A DNA stretch of 64,000 nt from Thermoproteota archaeon. Its GTDB lineage: Archaea > Korarchaeota > Korarchaeia > Korarchaeales > Korarchaeaceae. This document shows, in pieces, positions 8,838 to 16,919 of this stretch (the first letter of the stretch is position 1; each line of letters begins with the position of its first letter). Location of the stretch: contig JAOZFI010000043.1 of assembly GCA_027491395.1 (NCBI GenBank), positions 47,502 to 111,501 on the forward strand, read 5' to 3'. Under the pieces are notes generated by a model that worked only from the letters and a program-made list of their open reading frames with translations, ran no database searches and had not been told where the DNA came from. The position numbers and the translations under genes were made by a program.

Positions 8838-9645
8838 TTGCCACACCTCTCACTAGGGCCTTCTTATCGACCACACCCACCAACTCATCGCCATCGAAGA
8901 CGGGGATTGCACTCACCCCCCACTCGATCATGTACCTAGCAGCCTTGGCTGCATCTTCCTCAGGATTGAGCCTTATCTCTATCTCCTTCATTATGTGCCT
9001 GGCGGTCTTCACCCGGACGTCCACACTGATCCTTCCGGTCCTCGATGGGATGAGAACGTACTTCTTAGCGAGATTGGGTTCCCACAGGGCTATATCTCCC
9101 TCGGTTATCATGCCCAAGTAGTTGCCCTCCGATCCAACTATCAGTACCCTGCTACCGTTGGCTATCAGCTTGGCCACCTTCTTTAGGTTGGTATTCGGGG
9201 GAATCACCTGATATTTCTCATCCATAAGATCCTTTATCTTGTAGGAGCCCCTCATACTCTCGGCGAAGAACCTAGAGATATCTGTCTCCGTCAGTATGCC
9301 CACTAGGGAAGAGTCCTTCACCACTGGAAGGCCCCCTATGCCCTTCTCGCTCATAACCTTGGAGGCGGTCCTGACGAGCTCATCGGGCCCTATTGTTACG
9401 GGATTCCTCGTCATGAACCTGTCGATCAGGGAGTTCTCTGGATTCCTCCATCTCCAAGGCGCACCCCTCCTAGCTAGGGCCTTGGCGATGTCCGTCGCGG
9501 TAATTATCCCAACTACGTTATTTCCCTCCACAACCACCAATCGCCTTATCTTCCTCTCTAACATGAGGTTCCGGGCCCTACCGAGGGTATCTCGGGGGGT
9601 CACGGTGACGACTCTATCGGTCATATAATCCTTTACCTTAGCCAT
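8830..9645 (-). CDS. Four-CBS-domain protein (second of three)
   Basis: This 271-residue protein has four CBS modules. The first two (about residues 5-60 and 75-135) are the most canonical, beginning KDYMTDRVVTV and DRFMTRNPVTI. The fourth lies at about 215-268. It resembles the neighbouring four-CBS protein in architecture and probably arose by duplication. No effector domain is present. The ATG at 9645 is used in preference to the TTG one codon upstream. It overlaps the downstream CBS gene and follows the two-CBS gene by 18 bases, so the three form one operon. Confidence 0.85.
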   Translation of the reverse strand: MAKVKDYMTDRVVTVTPRDTLGRARNLMLERKIRRLVVVEGNNVVGIITATDIAKALARRGAPWRWRNPENSLIDRFMTRNPVTIGPDELVRTASKVMSEKGIGGLPVVKDSSLVGILTETDISRFFAESMRGSYKIKDLMDEKYQVIPPNTNLKKVAKLIANGSRVLIVGSEGNYLGMITEGDIALWEPNLAKKYVLIPSRTGRISVDVRVKTARHIMKEIEIRLNPEEDAAKAARYMIEWGVSAIPVFDGDELVGVVDKKALVRGVANA

Positions 9646-9663
9646 CAAAATCGGGTACCCCCT

Positions 9664-10152
9664 TTATACTAGGCTCCAACCCTTCTTAGACTTAGCTAGC
9701 CTCAACCTCTCGGACAAGATGAACCATATGTGCGGAGCCACCTTCAGTATGTCGCGGGAGGAGATTATCCCAACTACCTTCTTGTTGGAGTTCACCACTA
9801 TCAGCCTTCTGACGTTGTGCTCCACCATGATCCTCGCTGCCTCATCGATATCTATGTTGTCCCTTACTATGACAGGCTCCTTGGTCATGACTTCCTCTAC
9901 CTTAACCTCTTCAGGTCTCCTTCCATCCTTCTTAGCTATGTACCGGGAGATCAGGTCCCTCTCCGTGACTATCCCCCTCAAGACCCCTTTCTCCATCACG
10001 ACCACGGAGCCTATGTTATGCTCGCTCATGAGCTGCGCTACCTTGAAGACCGTATCCTGAGGGGTCACGGTGATCAGGTTCCTGTTCATTATCTCGGATA
10101 CCTTAAGCCTGAACTTGGGTTCATCACCTTTCTCGGGGAGCAGAGACCACAT
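9664..10152 (-). CDS. Two-CBS-domain protein (first of three)
   Basis: The 162-residue product has a single Bateman module of two CBS domains (about residues 20-75 and 85-140). The repeated signature is EIMNRNLITV and EVMTKEPVIV. A short basic tail follows. The frame can also start at a GTG at 10161 that overlaps the NFACT stop. The ATG at 10152 is preferred because a GGAGTGAT site precedes it. It sits between an NFACT protein and two larger CBS proteins. Confidence 0.85.
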   Translation of the reverse strand: MWSLLPEKGDEPKFRLKVSEIMNRNLITVTPQDTVFKVAQLMSEHNIGSVVVMEKGVLRGIVTERDLISRYIAKKDGRRPEEVKVEEVMTKEPVIVRDNIDIDEAARIMVEHNVRRLIVVNSNKKVVGIISSRDILKVAPHIWFILSERLRLAKSKKGWSLV

Positions 10153-10157
10153 AACTA

Positions 10158-12059
10158 TCACTCCACTATCGTAACTTTCCCGGGGGGCAACGCCCTCACT
10201 ATATCATCCACACTCACTTCCACAGGCTCCGCCGGGGGTTCTGAGTCCCCACGTATTTTAATGTTTTCTTGCAGCCAACCCTCCAGCACATTCTTTAACA
10301 CTTTTGCGGCCTCTTCCTTGCCAGTGGATCCAGGTCTAAGGCATACAGAGTAGAGGAGGGGGGCTCCCGGGGGCGCTGCAGTCAATTTGATCCCGTCAGG
10401 GGTCTTCTGAAAGCCCACGCAGATCTCGAGCCTCACCCGCAAGTAATTCCTCCTACCAGTTATGTAAAAGCTCCCCTTAGGGAGATACAGTCCGGAGGGC
10501 GCATGTTTCGAGACTTGGGATCCCTTGACGTAGTAAACATCCACCGAGGTCAGACCCTCTCTCCATGCTCTAGAAAACACCCCAGCTGCAGTGGCCGCTT
10601 GATTCACTGATGCTTCATCCGGCTCCCTCCCATCCAGCTTGAGTACCACCACTGAGCCCCCCGGCATGTCAACGTGGAAGAACAGGTCGTTCTCGTCCAA
10701 GTACTTGGACACTATCTCGGCGTTGGTTTGGGCATCCCTCCCCCCTATCACTAGGAAGCCCCCCGATGTATAGAACCACCTGAATCTCTCGTACCATCGG
10801 AGCTTCCGTCTCTTAGTTGGGACTTTTTTGGAAGCCCTCTCCTTGGCTTCAGTCCTGAGCCTGTTAAGCTTCTCCTTCAAGGACAAAATGGCCGTATCGA
10901 TCCTTTCATGCTTCTCCCTATACTTCTTCGCCCTGTTATAGTACTCGGAAGCGTTTTCAGTGGCCGATTTGAGCATGTCTAGCTCGATCTCTCGACCATC
11001 CAGATTCAACACGACCTTGCCGGACTTTCTGTCAACTGAAACTATGGGAGGAGGCGAAATCCCCTTCCTAGCCTTCTTCAGCGCCTCATCCACCTCGGTC
11101 AAGTGGAGATATATGAGATCGCCCATAGACCTGTATTCCTCCGCCTTTTCCGCATACTCCTTCTTCAGCTCTTCCTGCCTTTGAATCTCAACCTCCAAAG
11201 ATCTTATCTTCTGGTCTTCCTCATATTCAGGCCTTTCAGCGGTATAATAGAGCTGAATCGCTCTAGATAGACTGTGTATGGACCTCCTCTCCATCTGGAG
11301 GTGATGTAGTGGGAAGGCCGAGAAGTTCACCACTTCACTGTCCTGAACGTAAATCATGGGTTCCGTCTCCCTATTGAGGAACGAATGGATCAGATCGGCC
11401 AGCTCAGCGATAAGAGCCTCGATCTCGGGTAGAGGTGACTTCAGATCCACACCCATCAGGTGAGAGATCTCGTCCATGTAAGGGGGGCCCACCCCGAAGG
11501 ACCCTATAAGTACCTTCCACAGGGGCAGTCTCTCCTTTACACCCTTCCTGAGGAGCGTTAGTACGGCATCCCTGTCACTGGGATCCAGCTCAATCCCCGG
11601 ACCAGCTGGTGGCCGGTAGATATCGCCAGGCCTGATAGATCTACCCCTAAACTCGACTCTCTTGAGGGGCAAGAGGATCTCACCCTCCTGAACAAGTATG
11701 AGATTCCCTCCACCGAACAGCTCCACCACAAGCTGCATATCACCGAAAGATAAACGAAGGATTCTCTCGACTCCTACTTGGGATATCTCTGTGAATCTCC
11801 TACCCTCTAAGTGCTTTCTGAGGGCCATGATGAATGGGGGCGGGCTCCGAGGTTTCGGCCACTTGAGGTCTGTCAGAAAGATGAAACCGCTCAGGTCGAT
11901 CACGAGTTCCTTGCTCCCATCAACTTCCGGGTAGAAGAAGAGGGAAAAGACACCTTCATCCAACAGGTAAGCCTTCTTAAGTATCTTACCATCCAGTGAG
12001 AGCAGCTCTCTGACCAGATGCCTGAGATCCAGACCAGTAACCTTTCTCTTCCGTCCCAT
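10158..12059 (-). CDS. NFACT-family protein (Rqc2/RqcH/FbpA-like)
   Basis: This is a 633-residue homologue of eukaryotic Rqc2/NEMF and bacterial RqcH. Those proteins bind stalled large ribosomal subunits and recruit tRNA to extend the nascent chain for quality control. The NFACT-N domain occupies about residues 1-260. A long charged coiled coil follows at about 285-425. The NFACT-R RNA-binding domain starts near 430 (RWYERFRWF, then GRDAQTNAEIVSKYL). The C-terminal 60 residues are acidic and less conserved. It is likely leaderless, with its ATG 28 bases from a TATA element at 12084-12091. It starts the operon that continues with the CBS genes. Confidence 0.92.
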   Translation of the reverse strand: MGRKRKVTGLDLRHLVRELLSLDGKILKKAYLLDEGVFSLFFYPEVDGSKELVIDLSGFIFLTDLKWPKPRSPPPFIMALRKHLEGRRFTEISQVGVERILRLSFGDMQLVVELFGGGNLILVQEGEILLPLKRVEFRGRSIRPGDIYRPPAGPGIELDPSDRDAVLTLLRKGVKERLPLWKVLIGSFGVGPPYMDEISHLMGVDLKSPLPEIEALIAELADLIHSFLNRETEPMIYVQDSEVVNFSAFPLHHLQMERRSIHSLSRAIQLYYTAERPEYEEDQKIRSLEVEIQRQEELKKEYAEKAEEYRSMGDLIYLHLTEVDEALKKARKGISPPPIVSVDRKSGKVVLNLDGREIELDMLKSATENASEYYNRAKKYREKHERIDTAILSLKEKLNRLRTEAKERASKKVPTKRRKLRWYERFRWFYTSGGFLVIGGRDAQTNAEIVSKYLDENDLFFHVDMPGGSVVVLKLDGREPDEASVNQAATAAGVFSRAWREGLTSVDVYYVKGSQVSKHAPSGLYLPKGSFYITGRRNYLRVRLEICVGFQKTPDGIKLTAAPPGAPLLYSVCLRPGSTGKEEAAKVLKNVLEGWLQENIKIRGDSEPPAEPVEVSVDDIVRALPPGKVTIVE

Positions 12060-12083
12060 ACAGCCTTTCTCAGGCCAGCTCTC

Positions 12084-12091
12084 TTTATATA
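12084..12091. promoter_or_regulatory. TATA element apparently shared by NFACT (-) and EMC6-like gene (+)
   Basis: TTTATATA on the plus strand is TATATAAA on the minus strand. It sits roughly midway between the ATG of the NFACT gene (12059) and the ATG pair of the membrane protein (12111/12114). Both starts are 24-28 bases away, the distance expected for leaderless mRNAs. Confidence 0.55.
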
Positions 12092-12110
12092 TTCAATTGG
12101 TTACTGGGGC

Positions 12111-12983
12111 ATGATGAAGCCAAAGCACAAAGTCTATTACCTCAGGGTAGCCCTATTATCCCTAGTTGGGCTAGTGAGCGGTATCGCTGGACTCACTCCG
12201 ATGGAGGGGCTGAGCCTCTTCTTGCTTGCTTACTTCCTCGTTACACCCCTATCCCTCAAACTCTGGGGGGACGAACTGAAGGACCTTGGGCTGATGAAAC
12301 TATACAGAGAGGCCTTGGGATCATCGTTCCTGGCTCTCCTCCTGATTTGGACCCTAGTCATTAATCTGATGGGTCCGGGAGTCCCCATCTACGTGGTGAG
12401 GGCATCTCAGGGTGGTATATATCCCATACAGACGATAGATGGTCGGATCGTTGGTCCCGGCGAGAGACCCCTAGCCGGATACAATGCCGTCTATCTGAAG
12501 CTCACGGACCACAACATAGAGGACATATACATCGGTTCTTACGCCAAAAAGGGAGACCTAACGAAGGTCATACTAGGTCGCACAGAGGTAACCCTGTCTA
12601 AAGGAGAGATACACATCTCCGGCGTCTACAACTTGTCGATCGGGTCAGACTATAAGAGGATGAGCAAGCTATTGGGGAACATAACAATATTCGTGAACGG
12701 GACCCTCGTCATAAATGGGACTATGAAGCTCAATCCCGGTGAGACCAAAGAGTTTACCTACAACTCCACCATGATGGAGGTGTCCCATACCGCTCCCGGC
12801 GTCCTCGACGTAGAGATAGACTCAACGAGGGGCAGGATTACCGAGTACCCCGTTTCAGTCTTCATAAGCTCAATAGAGGAGAAGGAAGGCTATATCTTCG
12901 TTTTTGATTCAGTTAAACCGTTTTGGAAGACTAGGACGGCTAGGGTAGATGACAGCTACGTTGTCGTCCTGCCCCCGGGGTGA
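12111..12983 (+). CDS. EMC6-like three-helix membrane protein with large outer domain
   Basis: The 290-residue protein begins with three hydrophobic helices within about 85 residues, separated by SGIAGLTPMEG and a polar loop. The spacing and the G-[IL]-x-GLT-x-x-G pattern resemble EMC6, a core subunit of the eukaryotic ER membrane insertase. Unlike EMC6 it continues with about 200 residues of beta-rich sequence containing several N-x-S/T sequons (for example NLSIGSD, NITIFVNGT), probably outside the cell. The start is the ATG at 12111 or 12114. A longer open frame upstream overlaps the NFACT gene and is not used. The family call rests on recall of the pattern, not a search. The stop abuts the archease ribosome-binding site. 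Confidence 0.6.
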   Translation: MMKPKHKVYYLRVALLSLVGLVSGIAGLTPMEGLSLFLLAYFLVTPLSLKLWGDELKDLGLMKLYREALGSSFLALLLIWTLVINLMGPGVPIYVVRASQGGIYPIQTIDGRIVGPGERPLAGYNAVYLKLTDHNIEDIYIGSYAKKGDLTKVILGRTEVTLSKGEIHISGVYNLSIGSDYKRMSKLLGNITIFVNGTLVINGTMKLNPGETKEFTYNSTMMEVSHTAPGVLDVEIDSTRGRITEYPVSVFISSIEEKEGYIFVFDSVKPFWKTRTARVDDSYVVVLPPG

Positions 12984-12987
12984 TATT

Positions 12988-13398
12988 GTGGGCAGGAAGC
13001 TGGTCGATGTCGAGGCTGATGTGGGGTTCGAGGTATGGGCTAACGACCTGAACTCCCTCTTCGAAGAGGCAGCCCTCGCCATGTACGAGGTAATGGTGGA
13101 TGTCGAGAGCGTTAATCCAGTTGTAGGGAAGGAGCTGGAATTGGAATCCGAGGACCTTTCCCTACTCCTCCATTCATGGCTGTCAGAACTCCTATTCATC
13201 ACGGATGTGGAGGGGTTGGTGTTCTCGAAGTTTGAGGTCACGATCCAAGGTACCAAGCTCAGAGGCAAGGCGTGGGGCGAACCGGTGGATCCCGAGAGGC
13301 ACAAGCCCAAGACCGAGGTGAAAGCGGTCACCTACTACAAACTCAAAGTGGAGAAAGAGGGAGACCTCTGGAGGGCCGTGGTTATTTTGGATCTCTGA
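12988..13398 (+). CDS. Archease
   Basis: Archease is a small metal-binding protein that activates the RtcB tRNA ligase and has been linked to tRNA methylation. This copy has 136 residues. The N-terminal stretch DVGFEVWANDLNSLFEEA matches the family's conserved acidic/aromatic start, and the C-terminus has the expected KAVTYYKLKVE followed by V-x-LD-L. The GTG at 12988 is chosen because a GGGGTGAT site lies 5 bases before it. The frame's upstream extension lies inside the previous gene. RtcB is not in the window, but the splicing endonuclease is. Confidence 0.92.
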   Translation: MGRKLVDVEADVGFEVWANDLNSLFEEAALAMYEVMVDVESVNPVVGKELELESEDLSLLLHSWLSELLFITDVEGLVFSKFEVTIQGTKLRGKAWGEPVDPERHKPKTEVKAVTYYKLKVEKEGDLWRAVVILDL

Positions 13399-13473
13399 TA
13401 TACAAGGACGGCATCGAATATGCCGCTGAAGTTCGCTGTCTCCACAGGAGAGGGCCCCCCTGACATACCAAAC

Positions 13474-13482
13474 TTTAATAAA
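13474..13482 (+). promoter_or_regulatory. TATA box of the L3 ribosomal operon
   Basis: TTTAATAAA lies 44 bases before the L3 ATG. It predicts a leader of about 20 bases that contains the GGGGTG ribosome-binding site at 13514-13519. Confidence 0.55.
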
Positions 13483-13525
13483 CCCCAAGCTTGTCTTGTG
13501 TTGGAAAGTTAACGGGGTGCTAGTG

Positions 13526-14533
13526 ATGCCCAGAAGACACGGTTCGCTACAGTTCGCTCCTCGGAAGAGGGCTAGAACTCAGAAGGCAGTCTTCAGATCC
13601 TACCCTGAACTGCCCCTTGAGGAGCCGATCCTAGTGGCCTTCCCGGGCTATAAGGTGGGTATGGTTCACGTCTTGATGAAGGAGGATAGGCCTGGTAAGC
13701 TCAACATAGGTCAGCCAGTGACCTTGGCCTCCACCGTAGTGGAGACCCCCCCAATAGAGGTTGTCGGCTTCAGACCCTACGTGGGAACCTACTACGGGAT
13801 GAAGGCCGTGACCACAGCCATCAAAATCGAGCAGAATGATCTGATCTCCAGAACTCTCACTATAGGCGATGGGGTTGACAACTGGGACGAGGCCCTCGCC
13901 AAGGTGGAGGCTAACAAGGATAGGATAGAGGAGGTCAGGATTCTAGCCTACACCAGGCCTGATCTGGCGGGGATACACAAGAAGAAGCCAGAATTCCTTG
14001 AGATCCCGATTAAGGGCGGTTCCATGGATAGGAGGCTTGAGTACGCCCAGTCCTTGGTTGGCTCTAAGGTCAAGGTGAACCAAGTCTTCAAGGCGGGACA
14101 GCTGGTGGATGTCACCGCGGTCACCAAGGGGCACGGGTGGCAGGGAGTCGTCAGGAGGTTCGGAGTCGAGCTGCTCAGGCACAAGGCCGGCAAGGGTAGG
14201 TGGAGGGTCGGGAGCTTGGGATCTAGGCATCCGCCCTACGTGACTTGGAGGATCCCGAGGGCTGGCCAGACTGGTTACCACAAGAGGACGGAGTACAACA
14301 AGAGGATACTGATGATTGCCGATCTGTCAGAGGAGGGGGCTCTGAACGTAACGCCTAAGGGTGGATTCAAGAATTACGGGATCCTGAAGAGCCAGTATGT
14401 GATCCTCTCCGGATCGATACCCGGTCCAACGAAGAGGTTCGTGTTCATGAGGCATCCGATAAGGCCCAAGTACGAGGAACTTCCAGAGCCCGAGATAAGC
14501 TATGTGAGCTCCGTGGGCTGGTTGAAGAGGTGA
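13526..14533 (+). CDS. rpl3: 50S ribosomal protein uL3
   Basis: This is the 335-residue archaeal/eukaryotic form of uL3, which organises the peptidyl-transferase region. The N-terminus MPRRHGSLQFAPRKRA and the central W-x-GVVRRFG and HKAGKGRWRVGS-like stretches are diagnostic. The ATG at 13526 follows a GGGGTGC site. Earlier in-frame TTG/GTG codons give residues foreign to the family. It is the first gene of the cluster L3-L4-L23-L2-S19. Confidence 0.97.
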   Translation: MPRRHGSLQFAPRKRARTQKAVFRSYPELPLEEPILVAFPGYKVGMVHVLMKEDRPGKLNIGQPVTLASTVVETPPIEVVGFRPYVGTYYGMKAVTTAIKIEQNDLISRTLTIGDGVDNWDEALAKVEANKDRIEEVRILAYTRPDLAGIHKKKPEFLEIPIKGGSMDRRLEYAQSLVGSKVKVNQVFKAGQLVDVTAVTKGHGWQGVVRRFGVELLRHKAGKGRWRVGSLGSRHPPYVTWRIPRAGQTGYHKRTEYNKRILMIADLSEEGALNVTPKGGFKNYGILKSQYVILSGSIPGPTKRFVFMRHPIRPKYEELPEPEISYVSSVGWLKR

Positions 14534-14537
14534 TTAC

Positions 14538-15326
14538 ATGGCCTCGGTTCCGGTGTTCAATCTGAACGGCGAGAGAATAGGGGAGGTGGAGCTTCCCTCC
14601 ATCTTCGACATGGAGGTCAGGCCCGACACCATAAGGCGGACCTACCTGTCCCAACTGACCGCTAGGATACAGCCCCAAGGTAGGGATCCCTTGGCCGGAC
14701 TCAGGACGTCGGCTGAGTCTTGGGGGGCAGGTCACGGAGTGGCTAGGGTGCCTAGGGTGAAGGGTAGGGGCTACCCCGCCGCCAGCAGGGCGGCTAGAGC
14801 GGTCATGACCGTGGGCGGCGCGAAGACCACGGCACCCAGATCTTGGAAGGTCATCTGGGAGAGGGTGAACAAGAAGGAGAGGAAGCTGGCTATCCTATCG
14901 GCCATAGCGGCGACTGGGAGGATAGACTTGGTCAAGGCCCGGCATAGGGTGGATCTGGACTATGTCCCCTTGGTAGTGACGGACGATCTGGAGGGCATAT
15001 CCAAGACGTCCGAACTCCACTCCCTGCTGCTGAAGCTAGGTCTGAAGGACGAGCTGGATAGGACCAAGAGGAGGTTCAAGAAGATAAGGGCCGGACGGGG
15101 GAAGATGAGGGGAAGGGTCAGGCAGAGGGCGAGGGGCCCGCTTATAATATACCTCAACGAGGGCTCTCCAATAGCTAGAGCTGCCAGGAACATACCTGGA
15201 GTTGATGTAGTCGCTCTCAGGAACCTGAGCGTGATCCACTTGGCCCCGGGAGGTGTTCCCGGGAGACTGACCGTATGGACGGAGGGAGCCCTCCGTTCCC
15301 TGGAGGAGGTGATGGGTATTGCCTAA
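14538..15326 (+). CDS. rpl4: 50S ribosomal protein uL4
   Basis: A 262-residue archaeal uL4. The exit-tunnel loop is recognisable from [16 protein letters not shown] and the following GGAKTTAPR. The gene begins 4 bases after the L3 stop, and its end overlaps the L23 start by 8 bases, so the operon is tightly coupled. Confidence 0.97.
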   Translation: MASVPVFNLNGERIGEVELPSIFDMEVRPDTIRRTYLSQLTARIQPQGRDPLAGLRTSAESWGAGHGVARVPRVKGRGYPAASRAARAVMTVGGAKTTAPRSWKVIWERVNKKERKLAILSAIAATGRIDLVKARHRVDLDYVPLVVTDDLEGISKTSELHSLLLKLGLKDELDRTKRRFKKIRAGRGKMRGRVRQRARGPLIIYLNEGSPIARAARNIPGVDVVALRNLSVIHLAPGGVPGRLTVWTEGALRSLEEVMGIA

Positions 15327-15600
15327 GATAGGCGACTTCGATCCCTACAAGATACTGAAGGCCCCCATCTCCACCGAGAAAGTTGTTAGGATGATCAACG
15401 AGGAGAACAAGCTAGCTTTCTTCGTGGACAGAAGGGCTAACAAGAAGGAGATAAAGAGAGCTGTTGAGGAAGCCTTAGACGTCAAGGTAGAGAGGGTGTG
15501 GACCATAATTACCATAGACGGCAGGAAGAAGGCATACGTGAAGCTCAGTCCCGAGTATAGGGCCTCGGATGTCGCTGCCAAGCTGGGCATAATAGGGTGA
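15319..15600 (+). CDS. rpl23: 50S ribosomal protein uL23
   Basis: A 93-residue uL23, an exit-site protein that docks SRP and nascent-chain factors. [10 protein letters not shown] and the [17 protein letters not shown] helix match the family. The start is a TTG inside the end of L4 with a GGTGATGGG site upstream. It is the usual third gene of the cluster. Confidence 0.95.
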   Translation: MPKIGDFDPYKILKAPISTEKVVRMINEENKLAFFVDRRANKKEIKRAVEEALDVKVERVWTIITIDGRKKAYVKLSPEYRASDVAAKLGIIG

Positions 15601-15604
15601 TGGT

Positions 15605-16339
15605 ATGGGTAAGCGTATACTGGTTCAGAGGAGGGGAAGGGGAGGTATCCAGTTCAGATCTAGGGATCATCTCAAGATAGCTCCCGTGAAGTACCCGCCT
15701 CAGATAGGAATGAACGGCCTCGTTAGGGGAGTCATAAGGGAGATACTACACGAGCCAGGAAGGCACACCCCGATCTCTCTAGTGGAGCTCGAAGATGGCA
15801 CCAAGTTCTATTACGTGCCTCCGGAGGGAGTATACGAGGGTCAGGAGATACAGATAGGTCCTGGAGCCGAGATAAAGACGGGAAACGTCCTTCCCTTGGC
15901 TGATATACCTGACGGGACCTTGGTCTCCAATGTGGAGATAAGGCCGGGAGATGGGGGAAAGATAGCTAGGAGGAGCGGGACCTACGCTCTAGTGTTCTCT
16001 CACGAGGGAGATAGAGTCCTCTTGAGGCTTCCCTCTAGGAAGGAGAAGTTCGTGGATGCCAGATGCAGAGCCACCATAGGCATAGTGGCTGGTGGCGGCA
16101 GGATAGAGAAGCCGTTCATGAAGGCGGGTCTCAAGTATTACCACGAGAGAACCCATCCGAAGAGGTGGCCTGTGGTCAGGGGTGTGGCCATGAACCCAGT
16201 CAGCCACCCGCACGGTGGTGGATCCCACAAGAGACCTGGCAAGCCTACAACTGTGGCTAGGACGGCTCCGCCAGGACAGAAAGTTGGACATATAGCTGCT
16301 AGGAAGACGGGTAGGGCCAAGAGGAGGGCTGGCCTCTGA
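15605..16339 (+). CDS. rpl2: 50S ribosomal protein uL2
   Basis: A 244-residue uL2, required for subunit association and peptidyl transfer. The universally conserved [10 protein letters not shown](S) region is present near residue 200 and holds the critical histidine. A basic C-terminal tail follows. It starts 4 bases after L23 with a GGTGATGGT site. Confidence 0.97.
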   Translation: MGKRILVQRRGRGGIQFRSRDHLKIAPVKYPPQIGMNGLVRGVIREILHEPGRHTPISLVELEDGTKFYYVPPEGVYEGQEIQIGPGAEIKTGNVLPLADIPDGTLVSNVEIRPGDGGKIARRSGTYALVFSHEGDRVLLRLPSRKEKFVDARCRATIGIVAGGGRIEKPFMKAGLKYYHERTHPKRWPVVRGVAMNPVSHPHGGGSHKRPGKPTTVARTAPPGQKVGHIAARKTGRAKRRAGL

Positions 16340-16379
16340 GCCCAACCTTTATTTATGGCTCAAGTATGGGGTGACATGT

Positions 16380-16778
16380 ATGTCCTCCAAGGAATTCAGG
16401 TACAGGGGTTATACGCTGGAGCAGCTCCAGAGCATGACCCTAGATGAGCTGGCAGAGGTGATGCCAGCTAGAATCAGAAGAACTCTGAAGAGAGGTCTCT
16501 CTCCTGAGAACAAGAAGCTCTTGGAGAAGATCAGGAAGTACAGGAACAAGGGCATAGACAAGGTGATAAGGACACACAGGAGGGACATGCCCGTCCTCCC
16601 TGAGATGGTGGGGGCGAAGATAGCCGTCCACAATGGGAAGGAGTTCGTCGAGATAACCATAGTCCCCGAGATGATAGGACACTACTTGGGAGAGTTCGCG
16701 ATGACCAACAGGATAGTGAGGCACGGTAAGCCCGGTAAGGGAGCCACCAGATCAAGCAAGTTCGTGCCACTAAAGTGA
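16380..16778 (+). CDS. rps19: 30S ribosomal protein uS19
   Basis: A 132-residue uS19 of the 30S head. [19 protein letters not shown] and [17 protein letters not shown] are typical. The ATG at 16380 has a GGGGTGA site 5 bases upstream. A GTG at 16371 in the same frame is less likely. A TATA-like CTTTATTTATGG (16347-16358) suggests an extra promoter. After this gene the usual L22, S3 and L29 genes do not follow. Confidence 0.96.
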   Translation: MSSKEFRYRGYTLEQLQSMTLDELAEVMPARIRRTLKRGLSPENKKLLEKIRKYRNKGIDKVIRTHRRDMPVLPEMVGAKIAVHNGKEFVEITIVPEMIGHYLGEFAMTNRIVRHGKPGKGATRSSKFVPLK

Positions 16779-16803
16779 TTCACCTTTTTATTCCCCCTAA
16801 TCA

Positions 16804-16809
16804 TTTATA
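16804..16809 (+). promoter_or_regulatory. TATA box of tRNA-Ser
   Basis: TTTATA is centred about 26 bases before the first base of the tRNA. This is the canonical archaeal promoter distance and implies transcription starting at or near the mature 5' end. Confidence 0.6.
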
Positions 16810-16832
16810 CCGGAATCCGGAGCGCCGCTCGA

Positions 16833-16919
16833 GCCGGGGTGGCCGAGCCAGGACCAAGGTGCCCGCCTTGAGAGCGGGTGGCCCTCCGGGCCGCGAGGGT
16901 TCGAATCCCTCCCCCGGCG
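16833..16919 (+). tRNA. tRNA-Ser (anticodon TGA)
   Basis: The 87-base sequence folds as a class II tRNA. The acceptor stem is GCCGGGG/CCCCGGC with discriminator G, and the anticodon stem is CCCGC/GCGGG around loop CTTGAGA, giving anticodon TGA. A long variable arm (GGCCC/GGGCC stem) and a T arm GAGGG-TTCGAAT-CCCTC follow. The long variable arm and G73 identify serine. There is no intron, and CCA is not encoded. It ends directly at the stop of the opposing larA-like gene. Confidence 0.96.

Noticed and set aside
13399..13473. Possible C/D box guide RNA between archease and L3 (TGATATA and CTGA boxes)
   Set aside because: The C box is a poor match, and no C'/D' pair or convincing guide to rRNA could be recognised by eye.
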